Positions 56,076 to 63,869 of a stretch of 64,000 nucleotides of DNA are shown here, piece after piece. Source of the stretch: JBAZPT01 sp041645535 (GTDB taxonomy: Bacteria > Patescibacteriota > Minisyncoccia > Moranbacterales > UBA2206); NCBI GenBank assembly GCA_041645535.1, contig JBAZPT010000002.1:186001-250000 (forward strand), read 5' to 3'. Position numbers and translations under genes: made by a program. Within the stretch, counting starts at the first letter, position 1. Every line of letters starts with the position of its first letter. The notes below the pieces were generated by a model. It saw only the letters and a program-made list of their open reading frames with translations, searched no databases and was not told the DNA's origin.

Positions 56076-57917
56076 TTATACCTCAATCACTACCGGCAGT
56101 ACCATCGGCCGCCTTTGGGTTTTTTGATAGAGAAACGACCCGACGGTTTCGCGGATGTTGTTTTTAACATAATCCCAATTGACCGCGGTGTTGGCTGAAG
56201 TTTTGGCGGCCACCACTTCCTCCACCTTTTTTTTAGTGGCGTTTACCAGATCAAAATTTTCTTTAACGAAAATGAAGCCGCGGGAAGTCACCTGGGGCTT
56301 GCCGATAATTTTTTTAGTCTTGCTGTCAATGATGACAATAATCGTAAACATTCCGTCCTTAGCCAAGAGCTGGCGGTCGCGGAGCACCACTTGTCCGATG
56401 TCGCCGACGCCGAGCCCGTCTACCATTATATAGTTGGTCGGCACTTTTTCTTCCAGCAATTTTCCGTTTTGGCGATAATCAAATTCAATCACCTTGCCGT
56501 TTTCACCGATCAGAATATTTTTTGGATCCATGCCGACGGATACGCCCAGCTGGCCGTGAAGTTTCAACATATAATAGTTGCCGTGAATTGGAATCAGATA
56601 TTTCGGCCGCACCAGATTGATCATCATTTTCAAGTCTTCCTGGCGGGCGTGGCCTCCGGCGTGGACATCCATCATTTTGTAATGGACAACCTTGGCGTCT
56701 TTGCGATAAATCGTATCCATGATCGCCTGCACAGTTCTTTCGTTGCCGGGAATAACCGAAGAAGAGAGCACGAAGGTATCGTCCTTGTGCACCTTCACAA
56801 AACGGTGTTCGCCGGTGACAATGCGCATTAAAACAGCATTAGATTCGCCCTGGGCGCCAGTGCAGATTATGGCGACTTTGTTGTCCGGATAGTCATTGAC
56901 GCGGTTGATGGGAATAAGCGTGCTTTTTTTCACCTGCAGATATCCGAGAGCCCGCGCGATTTCCACATTGGTTTTCATAGAATAGCCGTCCACCGCCAGT
57001 TTGCGCCCATGTTTTTCGGCGGCCGCCACGACTGATTGGATGCGGCTAATGAGCGCGGAAAAGGTGGCGATAATGAGGCGCCCTTCCGTGCGTTCAAAAA
57101 TTTCATCCAAAGTTTTGGCGATTTTCGATTCAGAAAGGGAATAGCCCGGAGTCTGCGAATCAGTGGAATCCGACATCAGCGCCAGAACATTTTCACTGCC
57201 GAGCCGCGCGATCTTGGCAATGTCGGCCGGCGCGTCGGAAACTGGCGAATGGTCGAATTTGAAGTCGCCGGTATGGATGATAGTTCCCACTGGAGTGGAA
57301 ATGGCCAGTCCCACGGAGTCGGGGATTGTGTGGTTCACATGGAAAAATTCAATGCTGAAAGATCCTAGCCGCAGGCGGTCGATTTTTTTCACGGTGTGGA
57401 TGTTTAAAGACGGCTTGTCTTTGTAATCGTCCTGCCGTTTCATTACGATGCCGCGCGTCAGCTCGGTCATATAGATCGGCGGATTGCCGATTTTTTCCAT
57501 AATATGCGGAATGGCGCCGATATGGTCGTAGTGTCCGTGGGTGATAATCACGCCGCGGATATTTTTTTCTTTTCCTTTAAGATAAGTGACATCCGGAATG
57601 ATATAGTCGATGCCGGGCATATCTTCATCGGGGAATTGCAGGCCCATATCGACAATAATAATATCCTGCCCATATTCAAAGACAGTCATATTGCGGCCGA
57701 TTTCCTCCAGGCCGCCGAGGGGGATGACGCGCAAATTGCTTTTCGAGTAATTGGCGCGGACATTCTGCGTTTTGAGCGGGCTTTGAGTCGGGCCAGCCTC
57801 GCGTCGACAAGAGGTCTCCGCGAGTCGAGGCGAGCCGAAAACTGTGTTCTGGCCCATACGGCTCATAGCTTCACTTGGCCGAACCAAAGGGGCCGGCGAG
57901 TTTGTTTTTTTAAGCAT
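56076..57917 (-). CDS. rnj: Ribonuclease J
   Basis: 613 aa metallo-beta-lactamase/beta-CASP RNase with endo- and 5'-exonuclease activity in mRNA decay. VIPLGGLEEIGRNMTVFEY, HGHYDHIGAIP (about 130), IIHTGDFKFD and HAGGHARQED are present; the C-terminal domain is complete (NNIRETVGSFLYQKTQRRPMVLPVVIEV). An extra N-terminal stretch of about 55 residues includes a palindromic insert at 57791-57836 (RLAETSCRREAGPTQ). Its promoter is about 200 nt upstream, leaving an unusually long leader with a hairpin. Confidence 0.95.
   Translation of the reverse strand: MLKKTNSPAPLVRPSEAMSRMGQNTVFGSPRLAETSCRREAGPTQSPLKTQNVRANYSKSNLRVIPLGGLEEIGRNMTVFEYGQDIIIVDMGLQFPDEDMPGIDYIIPDVTYLKGKEKNIRGVIITHGHYDHIGAIPHIMEKIGNPPIYMTELTRGIVMKRQDDYKDKPSLNIHTVKKIDRLRLGSFSIEFFHVNHTIPDSVGLAISTPVGTIIHTGDFKFDHSPVSDAPADIAKIARLGSENVLALMSDSTDSQTPGYSLSESKIAKTLDEIFERTEGRLIIATFSALISRIQSVVAAAEKHGRKLAVDGYSMKTNVEIARALGYLQVKKSTLIPINRVNDYPDNKVAIICTGAQGESNAVLMRIVTGEHRFVKVHKDDTFVLSSSVIPGNERTVQAIMDTIYRKDAKVVHYKMMDVHAGGHARQEDLKMMINLVRPKYLIPIHGNYYMLKLHGQLGVSVGMDPKNILIGENGKVIEFDYRQNGKLLEEKVPTNYIMVDGLGVGDIGQVVLRDRQLLAKDGMFTIIVIIDSKTKKIIGKPQVTSRGFIFVKENFDLVNATKKKVEEVVAAKTSANTAVNWDYVKNNIRETVGSFLYQKTQRRPMVLPVVIEV
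57791..57836. repeat. GC-rich palindrome in frame at the rnj 5' end
   Basis: GCCTCGCGTCGAC ... GCGAGTCGAGGCGAGCC, imperfect arms around an AAGAGGTCTCC loop. It lies in the N-terminal extension that precedes the conserved RNase J start. Confidence 0.65.
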
Positions 57918-58151
57918 AAAGTAGATTTAGCTAACCAGCACAAACCGCTAGGCGGGTCGCGAAAGGTTAGCAAGTTAAATTAAAGTGAATTAAAAGGCAA
58001 TGAAATAATAAAAAGATTGAAAACTAAATAAAAGAGAGGCTTTCTAAAAAGCTGACAAAAAGAGAAAAAGGCTTAAAAGAGGCAAAAATATTCAAATAGA
58101 AGAAGATTCTTTAGTATCTTTAATTATACACCCAAAAAGGGAATCTGTCAA
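57918..58151 (-). promoter_or_regulatory. rnj promoter and long structured leader
   Basis: Minus-strand TTGACA (58146-58151), exact 17-nt spacer, TATAAT (58123-58128). Start expected near 58116, so the leader is about 200 nt. Next to the ATG, TTGCTAACC...GGTTAGC (57931-57975) encloses CCGCC-TA-GCGG. A consensus promoter and a structured leader in an RNase gene suggest autoregulation by mRNA cleavage (inference). Confidence 0.7.
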
Positions 58152-59170
58152 GCCAATTTCTTTTTTAAATCTTCCACTATTGCGACCGGAGTCGGATCTT
58201 GTTTGTAGGCGAGAGCCAGATAGTAAGAAACCCAATCGCCCAGAATTAAAGTTGAAAATATTGTGTTAAAAATATTGGAGTCTGGCATTTCAATTAGGGT
58301 TGTTTCGATGCCTTTTTTCTTAAGCAGCTTGGCGGTAATTTTCATGCGCTTGATATTTTGCGGATGGTCCTTTTTGTCAATCAAGGTTATGACATGGAAT
58401 TTCCCCTGCGGGAGAGTGAAACCTACCATTTCGTTGTGGTTGAGTTCCGGGTAAAAATTATAGAAAGCGGGCGTCTTGGCATTTTCATTTATTTTTATTT
58501 TCCAGATCATGGCCAGCGCTTTGTATTTGGGCGAGGAATAAATAACAGGAGTTTTGCCGACGAGTTTTTTGGCTATTTCTTTCCCCTTGGCTTCCAACTT
58601 TAAAATATCACGGCTTAGCTTTTTCGATAAAGTTATCAGTTCCTCGTCTTTGTTTTCCACTATTTTTGAGTTTACTAAAATTTGGAACATCGCTCCGAAG
58701 AAATAGCCGGTTGCATAGCGCGGCTGAATGCCGACAGGCAGAATAGCGCAAGGAATATTATTTTTTTTACAAAGTTCCGCCAATTCGCCGCCGGTGGCAA
58801 AGCCGACGCTTGGCAGCTTGGCCTTAATGGCTTCCTTGAGCGAGGCGATTGTTTCTTCGGTGTTTCCGGAATAAGAAGCAAAGAAATTAAGGCATTGGTT
58901 ATAAGCTTCATGCGGGAGGGAGTAAAATCGGTTTTGGAATATGCCCAAAGGTTTATTTTTCTTGGGATTTTTTATGTAAAGATCATTGAGATAAATACGC
59001 AGAATATTAGCAGGCAGAGACGATCCGCCCATGCCGGAAATCTCCAAAGATTTGAAGTTGCCTCTAATTTTGATATTTTTGGCGAGTTTTATTCCGGCGG
59101 CGATTTGCGCGGGCGAATTGATGATCACCTGGCGAAGATTTTCCTTGTCGAGTGGATTGTTTTTTTCCAT
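58148..59170 (-). CDS. Bifunctional phosphoglucose/phosphomannose isomerase
   Basis: 340 aa two-SIS-domain enzyme converting glucose 6-P or mannose 6-P and fructose 6-P. SLEISGMGGSSLPANIL, FFASYSGNTEETIASL (about 105), LPVGIQPRYATGYFFG, IYSSPKYKALAMIWKIKINENAKTPAF and ELNHNEMVGF match the PGI/PMI family rather than standard Pgi. The start is ATG 59170 because the TTG 21 nt upstream falls in the promoter (TGCTTATAAT). It feeds manB and glycolysis. Confidence 0.9.
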   Translation of the reverse strand: MEKNNPLDKENLRQVIINSPAQIAAGIKLAKNIKIRGNFKSLEISGMGGSSLPANILRIYLNDLYIKNPKKNKPLGIFQNRFYSLPHEAYNQCLNFFASYSGNTEETIASLKEAIKAKLPSVGFATGGELAELCKKNNIPCAILPVGIQPRYATGYFFGAMFQILVNSKIVENKDEELITLSKKLSRDILKLEAKGKEIAKKLVGKTPVIYSSPKYKALAMIWKIKINENAKTPAFYNFYPELNHNEMVGFTLPQGKFHVITLIDKKDHPQNIKRMKITAKLLKKKGIETTLIEMPDSNIFNTIFSTLILGDWVSYYLALAYKQDPTPVAIVEDLKKKLA

Positions 59171-59264
59171 CGGATTTTTAATTATAAGCAAAAGAAATTG
59201 TTTTAGAAACCAAGAAGAAATACTACATGTTTATTATAAGATAAAAGCGGTTCTTTTTCCAGTT

Positions 59265-59744
59265 TTATTTTTTAGTTACTTTCTTTAAATATTTTCCCAA
59301 AAGCCAGGAACTGGATTGGACTTTGCCGCCTTTGCCGATATTAAAAACCACTTCGCAGCCGATTTTTTTACAGATCCCAACTTCTGGAACATCATTTTTA
59401 AAACGATCGCCTCCATTAGCAAAAATATCCGGTTTCAATTCTTCTAGCTCGCGACAAACGCTATATTCTATTGAACTCCTGTCGTATTTTTTTTTGGAAC
59501 GCTTGTGCTTGCTTAAAATAACACGATCTACCGGCTTAAGGGCTTCAATTATTTCTTTGCGCTCTTCTTCCGGCATAAAAAGAGCTCGTCCTTTAATTCC
59601 AAACCAATTGTCATTGTTGAGTATTACTACTAATTCGTCTCCCAATGCTTTGGCCTCTTTAAACATTTTTACATGTCCGACATGGATCGGGTCAAAGCCT
59701 CCACTTACAGCAACTACAACTTTTTTCTTTTTTTTGCTTGGCAT
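59265..59744 (-). CDS. Cytidylyltransferase-like nucleotidyltransferase
   Basis: 159 aa HIGH-type nucleotidyltransferase. GGFDPIHVGHVKMFKEAKALGD (about 14) holds the HxGH motif, NGGDRFKNDVPEV the substrate loop and VQSSSWLLGKYL stands where ISSTxxR is expected. Relatives are TagD, RfaE C-terminal and FAD synthetase-like enzymes; the sugar or alcohol phosphate acted on is not clear. ATG 59744 is preferred over TTG 59756. Confidence 0.82.
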   Translation of the reverse strand: MPSKKKKKVVVAVSGGFDPIHVGHVKMFKEAKALGDELVVILNNDNWFGIKGRALFMPEEERKEIIEALKPVDRVILSKHKRSKKKYDRSSIEYSVCRELEELKPDIFANGGDRFKNDVPEVGICKKIGCEVVFNIGKGGKVQSSSWLLGKYLKKVTKK

Positions 59745-59781
59745 AAGTTTGTTCAAATTATCTTTTTAGAAAAAACTCTGC

Positions 59782-61494
59782 TTATTTCCAAATCCTTTTG
59801 GTTTTAATATACCAGTGACTGATGTCGGAAAAGATGCGGGCGGGGGAAGTCAGGTTTTCAATATCAATACCCTGTACTTTTTTATTGACCGGATAAATAT
59901 AGGACGGGCTGTAGAGGAAGATAGCGGGGTTTTCCTCCAGCAGTTTCTTTTGAAAATCAATGTAAATCTGGGCGCGCTTTTCCAGATCAAATTCCACCCG
60001 GCCGTCCTCAATTAATTTATCCGTGTCGGAATCTCCGAAAAGGGACAGATTGAGCCCCGGATCTCTTTTTTGCGAAGAATGCCAGAAAGAATACGGGTCA
60101 GGATCAGCGCCGAGAACTTGCCCGAAAAGCAATGCGTCGTATTCGCGCGGGCGCAGATAATTTTGCTGGATATCAGAAATGGAATAGTTGCCGACATTTG
60201 CCTCGGCTCCGACTTTCGCCCATTGCTCCTTGAGAATTTCCGCGGTCTGAACCAATTCCGGCCAATCGGTGGTGATCAGAGAAAATTGGAGAACAGTTCC
60301 GTTTTTGGAGCGGATTCCATTTTCGCCTTTGATCCAGCCTGCGTCGTCTAAAATTTTATTGGCTTTTTCCAAATCGAATTCACGCCTGTCTAAATCTTCT
60401 GAATATCCAAGCATGCCCTGGAGAATCGGGGAATAAACAGGCTGGCCGCTCGAAGCCAAAACTCGTTCAATAATTTCCTGCCGGTTGGCGGCCCTGGCTA
60501 GGGCGTTTCTCACATCGTCCGAAGCCAGCGGAACACTTTTAGTCTGGTTGATGAAAACCGCGAAATAGCGGGGGATGTTGAATTTATGCGCGGCCGTGCT
60601 TTGCGCCAATTTGATGGCGGATATTTTTTGCGGGCTCAAGCTGTTGATGCTCATTACTTCCTTTGAATTGTAGGCTTCCAGCGCGGCATCGTCATCTGAA
60701 TAATAGTTGAAGGTAATTTTGGAGATGTATGGTTTTCCCGAGAAATAGCTTGGATTGGCCGCCAGTTTGTAAGAAATAATATTGCCGCTGGAATCTTTTT
60801 GGATGGACGAATATTTATAAGGTCCGGTGCCGATTGGTTCCAGATTCAGGTCGGTAAGAGCGAATTTTTCCGGACTCACGGTTTCCCAGATGTGTTTGGG
60901 CAAGATTCCAAAAGTCAGATTATTAAGGAACCCGATATAAGGGCTTTTAATCTGAAAAGTAATGGTCTGGTCATCTAAAATATTCGTAGTAATGCCCTGC
61001 CAGTTGATGCGCAAAGGGCTTTTATAAGCCGGATCGCCTAAAATATTGGCGGAAAACATCACATCATTGGCGGTGAATGGCTCTCCATCGTGCCAAGCAA
61101 CATTATTTTTCAGATGAAAAGTGTAGAGAGTTTTGTCGTCTGAAATTTCATAACTTTCGGCTAGATCCGGAATAATTTTTCCCTGGCCGTCATATTTCAT
61201 AAGTCCGCTGTAAACCAGCTGAACCAGGTCTTCGTCGGCGCTATTGGATGAGGAAATTATCGGATTGATGTGGGAGGGCTGGCCAACGGTGCCCCCAATA
61301 TATTCTCCGCCGAAATTAGGAACGGCTGTGGTTTTGGAATAGTAAAAAACCGCTCCCCAGCCAAGCAGAGAGGCGATTAAGACGAAAATAAGGGAATAAA
61401 AAATAATTTTTTCCTTCAGATCAAGGACCCGGGTTATTTTGAGCCATTGCTTGAAAGAAGTTTTTTTGGGGTTGAATAAGTTACTAATAGTTTT
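59782..61494 (-). CDS. Peptide ABC transporter substrate-binding protein (family 5), start codon unclear
   Basis: The frame is open to 61494 (about 570 codons). An N-terminal helix (EKIIFYSLIFVLIASLLGWGAV) precedes the family 5 binding domain: GGEYIGGTVGQPSHINPIISSSNSADEDLVQLVYSGLMKYD, AESYEISDDKTLYTFHLKNNVAWHDGEPFTANDV, and LNLSLFGDSDTDKLIEDGR. The first ATG (61200) would remove the helix and part of the domain, yet no ATG/GTG/TTG exists between it and the stop at 61495. The stop is part of the right end of a CCC-type element. ATT 61486-61488 is the likeliest start if the gene is live; otherwise the start was lost. It binds oligopeptides for uptake; the permeases are elsewhere. Confidence 0.75.
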   Translation of the reverse strand, partial: KTISNLFNPKKTSFKQWLKITRVLDLKEKIIFYSLIFVLIASLLGWGAVFYYSKTTAVPNFGGEYIGGTVGQPSHINPIISSSNSADEDLVQLVYSGLMKYDGQGKIIPDLAESYEISDDKTLYTFHLKNNVAWHDGEPFTANDVMFSANILGDPAYKSPLRINWQGITTNILDDQTITFQIKSPYIGFLNNLTFGILPKHIWETVSPEKFALTDLNLEPIGTGPYKYSSIQKDSSGNIISYKLAANPSYFSGKPYISKITFNYYSDDDAALEAYNSKEVMSINSLSPQKISAIKLAQSTAAHKFNIPRYFAVFINQTKSVPLASDDVRNALARAANRQEIIERVLASSGQPVYSPILQGMLGYSEDLDRREFDLEKANKILDDAGWIKGENGIRSKNGTVLQFSLITTDWPELVQTAEILKEQWAKVGAEANVGNYSISDIQQNYLRPREYDALLFGQVLGADPDPYSFWHSSQKRDPGLNLSLFGDSDTDKLIEDGRVEFDLEKRAQIYIDFQKKLLEENPAIFLYSPSYIYPVNKKVQGIDIENLTSPARIFSDISHWYIKTKRIWK

Positions 61495-61496
61495 TT

Positions 61497-61548
61497 ACCC
61501 TATTAAATCCGCCAGGGGCGGTCCCGCTTGGCGGGAATTTAACAGGGC
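61497..61548. repeat. CCC-type element at the start of the binding-protein gene
   Basis: ACCCTATTAAAT (61497-61508) / ATTTAACAGGG (61537-61547), with inner CCGCC...GGCGG. For the minus-strand gene the end GGGTAAAA touches the first codons. Confidence 0.82.
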
Positions 61549-61558
61549 GAGTTAATTT

Positions 61559-61789
61559 TTATATAGTTCCGCTGCTAATCAGAAGATTAGCAATAGCCAG
61601 CCCAATAAAAAGGATAGCCAGGACTATGGAAAAACGAACCAGGAATTTTTCAAATCCGCGCTTACTGTAATAGCCGCCGAAATCTCCGCCGAAAGTTCCG
61701 GACAGCCCGGCACCTCTATTTTGCAATAAAATAGAGATAGTGAGCAGGACGGCGATGATTAATTCGGAGATGTTGATAATCTTGAGCAT
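61559..61789 (-). CDS. secG: Preprotein translocase subunit SecG
   Basis: 76 aa with two helices. LKIINISELIIAVLLTISILLQNRGAGLSGTFGGDFGGYYSKRGFEKFLVRFSIVLAILFIGLAIANLL contains the SecG pattern ILLQxRGAGLSxxFGG. It assists SecYEG in membrane protein export. The gene ends 11 bp before the repeat. Confidence 0.93.
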   Translation of the reverse strand: MLKIINISELIIAVLLTISILLQNRGAGLSGTFGGDFGGYYSKRGFEKFLVRFSIVLAILFIGLAIANLLISSGTI

Positions 61790-61852
61790 TTTAGTATTCG
61801 TTAAAACTTATATCAGCTTAGCACTAGGCAATTTGCTAGTCAATACTTATAG

Positions 61853-61981
61853 CTATTTTGAGGCTTTATCACGCCTTTTTATAATAATTTCTCGCAAGGC
61901 AAAAACCTTCTTGCCAGAAACTGGCATTTTGGGTTTCTTTTTAACTTCGCGTTTTTCCGCTTTGGTTTTTTTGGGCTTCAT
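61853..61981 (-). CDS. Small basic 42-aa protein
   Basis: Too short for ordinary ORF lists. MKPKKTKAEKREVKKKPKMP then VSGKKVFALREIIIKRRDKASK: 17 of 42 residues are Lys or Arg. The promoter is excellent: TATAAT on the minus strand (61988-61993) just 6 nt before the ATG, the same leaderless layout as neighbours. It may bind nucleic acid or the ribosome; I do not recognise it. Confidence 0.6.
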   Translation of the reverse strand: MKPKKTKAEKREVKKKPKMPVSGKKVFALREIIIKRRDKASK

Positions 61982-61987
61982 GAGGGT

Positions 61988-61993
61988 ATTATA
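61988..61993 (-). promoter_or_regulatory. -10 of the small basic gene
   Basis: TGTTATAAT on the minus strand; ATG 6 nt downstream. Confidence 0.55.
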
Positions 61994-62057
61994 ACACAAA
62001 TAAAAAAAGCAGGAGACAAGTCGACGGACTTACTCCCGCATGATTCTAAAAATGTAT

Positions 62058-62426
62058 CTATGACAATAATAGTTCTTTTGCCTTCTCTACCATTCGCGGG
62101 ATCTGATCAAAAAACTTGTGCTTGTCGGGCCTGTCAGAACCGGCTATTTCTTTGGGCCAATTAATGACCCATAATTCTGCCTTCTCTATGGTTCTGTACA
62201 CATCGAAGAAAAAGATTGCCGTTGCAGAATTACAAATGATTATGATTTTTTCGTAATCAGTCCAGTCAGCCAGATGTTCCGGCATTCTACCTATACCTAT
62301 GAGGTCGGAAAGATTTATAGCTTGTCCACCAATCTTGTTAAAATCTTTTGCCAGCAATTCATCAAATGTTTTGACAAGCTCATCACCGGAAAGATTATTT
62401 ACAATTACTGCAAACTTAATTTTCAT
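62058..62426 (-). CDS. Hypothetical 122-aa protein, DsrE-like fold possible
   Basis: Soluble protein: MKIKFAVIVNNLSGDELVKTFDELLAKDF, then IICNSATAIFFFDVYRTIEKAELWVINWPKEIAG. Alternating strands and helices and the IVNNLSGDE start resemble DsrE/DsrF-type small proteins, but no catalytic cysteine except C in IIICNSA is seen. An AAAGGAGTG SD precedes the ATG by 6 nt. Second gene of a two-gene operon after a 51-aa Cys protein. Confidence 0.65.
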   Translation of the reverse strand: MKIKFAVIVNNLSGDELVKTFDELLAKDFNKIGGQAINLSDLIGIGRMPEHLADWTDYEKIIIICNSATAIFFFDVYRTIEKAELWVINWPKEIAGSDRPDKHKFFDQIPRMVEKAKELLLS

Positions 62427-62438
62427 ATCACACTCCTT

Positions 62439-62594
62439 TCAAATTTTTTCTAATTCGTTAATGTGTTTCTCGTGACAGCAGTTGCTGCCTGCGATAATAA
62501 TTGTGCATATGCCCTTGGATGTTATTTCCAGTATGCGGCATTTTACCTTTAACCCGTTGATTATGACTAAATACTCCTTGGTTTTATCAGCCAT
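62439..62594 (-). CDS. Small 51-aa Cys protein
   Basis: MADKTKEYLVIINGLKVKCR then ILEITSKGICTIIIAGSNCCHEKHINELEKI. It has four cysteines, including a vicinal CC followed by HEKH, a possible metal-binding or redox site. AAAGGAG lies 7 nt before the ATG. It is the first gene of the SD-style operon with 62058-62426, 12 bp apart. A TTGACA-N17-AATAAT promoter lies just upstream. I do not recognise it. Confidence 0.6.
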   Translation of the reverse strand: MADKTKEYLVIINGLKVKCRILEITSKGICTIIIAGSNCCHEKHINELEKI

Positions 62595-62635
62595 AAATTA
62601 CTCCTTTGCATTGAATTTTCAAAGAATGATATTGT

Positions 62636-62664
62636 ATTATTGGTCAGGTGTAACAAATTGTCAA
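62636..62664 (-). promoter_or_regulatory. Promoter of the small Cys-protein operon
   Basis: Minus-strand TTGACA (62659-62664), 17-nt spacer, AATAAT (62636-62641). Confidence 0.65.
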
Positions 62665-62732
62665 GCTAGCCTGGTATTTGTCTAAAACAAATAGTTGGTA
62701 TAGAATAAACAGGTAATAAATAATTTTAAAAT

Positions 62733-63707
62733 ATGACAGAAGAAAAAACACAAGACCAGGGGTTTTTAACTAAGAAAACAATTGTGGCAATAGCGATTTT
62801 ATTGCTCATCGTCGGGTATGCTATTTATGCTAAAAATAAGGACAAAGCGATTGTCACAAAAATGTTTACCAAATCTATAACTCAAGATGAAGCCAAGGCG
62901 AAAATTGAAAGTCTTATCAAAGACAGTGGCGGAGCGGCCACAGTAAAAGAAGTGACGGAGGATGGAGATTTATATAAAATAACCGTAAGCGCTAATGGTC
63001 AGGATCAGTCAGTCTATGTTACCAAGGACGGGACTAAATTTATTCAGCAGGCGATAACTTTCGATGAAATAGCTAAACAGCAGGAGGAGGCCAAGAAGCA
63101 GCAAGCTGAAGCCGCCAAGCCGGCGCCCAAGAGCGACAAGCCAAGTGTTGATTTGTATGTTATGAGCTTTTGTCCATATGGCAACAAGGCGGAAGACACA
63201 ATGAAGTCAGTCTATGTTTTGCTTAAAGATAAGGTGAATTTTAATTTCCACTACATTGTGTCGGTTGAGGGAGATAAAATAACTTCTCTGCATGGCCAGC
63301 CGGAAGTTGACCAAAATGAAAGGGAGGCCTGCGTTCTTAGAGACTATGGCAAAGGAAAGTGGCTGGATTTTGCGAGTTATGTGAATACTAATTGCGGATC
63401 AGACGGAAAATGCTGGGAAGCGGGCGCGAAAAGCTTGGCCATCGACACGGCGAAAATTTCCGCTTGTGTGGCATCTTCCGGAACAGCCCTCATGAAAACT
63501 GAAGCTGAAGTTTCCGCTGCGGCTGGAGCCAGCGGTTCGCCGACTATGATCATTAACGGCCAAACATCCCAAGCGGCTTATCAATATGGAAATTCCGAAG
63601 CTTACAAAAAAGCGATCTGCGATGCTTTCACAACAGCGCCGGAGGAATGCTCTAAGACTTTGAGCGCCGAAACTTCAACTTCCCAAGGCGGCAGCTGCGG
63701 GAGTTAA
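62733..63707 (+). CDS. DsbA-like thioredoxin-fold protein with a CPYG site
   Basis: 324 aa. N-terminal helix (about 13-31), a PepSY-like segment (about 45-105), a Lys/Ala/Gln-rich linker and a thioredoxin-fold domain from residue 135: VDLYVMSFCPYGNKAEDTMKSVYVLL...FHYIVSVEG, with the cis-Pro loop GASGSPTMIINGQ. The active site is CPYG with one cysteine instead of CxxC; further cysteines occur at ACVLRD, NCGSDGKCW, ACVAS, ICDAF and the tail GGSCGS. It probably handles disulfides outside the membrane, with the resolving Cys elsewhere. Confidence 0.85.
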   Translation: MTEEKTQDQGFLTKKTIVAIAILLLIVGYAIYAKNKDKAIVTKMFTKSITQDEAKAKIESLIKDSGGAATVKEVTEDGDLYKITVSANGQDQSVYVTKDGTKFIQQAITFDEIAKQQEEAKKQQAEAAKPAPKSDKPSVDLYVMSFCPYGNKAEDTMKSVYVLLKDKVNFNFHYIVSVEGDKITSLHGQPEVDQNEREACVLRDYGKGKWLDFASYVNTNCGSDGKCWEAGAKSLAIDTAKISACVASSGTALMKTEAEVSAAAGASGSPTMIINGQTSQAAYQYGNSEAYKKAICDAFTTAPEECSKTLSAETSTSQGGSCGS

Positions 63708-63728
63708 AAACTGATTTATAGATTTGAA

Positions 63729-63754
63729 TGGGGCGGTTAGATACCGCCCTTTTT
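63729..63754 (+). terminator. Terminator
   Basis: GGGCGGT-TAGAT-ACCGCCC followed by TTTTT. Confidence 0.85.
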
Positions 63755-63796
63755 CTATGTTTCCCACTATGCTTCCCGCTATTGTTAAGAATGGTA

Positions 63797-63836
63797 AAGT
63801 GTGATATTATTTGCATATGCGAGAAAAATCACACTT
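63797..63836. promoter_or_regulatory. Inverted repeat around the promoter of the last gene
   Basis: AAGTGTGAT (63797-63805) and ATCACACTT (63828-63836) flank a -10-like TATTAT; candidate operator. Confidence 0.4.
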
Positions 63837-63869
63837 AATTAAAAACTGTAAAAAACAAAAAATAAAAAA

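Noticed and set aside
61200..61200. ATG 61200 as the true start of the binding protein
   Set aside because: It would remove the membrane helix and the conserved GGEYIGGTVGQPSHINPI region that is in frame upstream.
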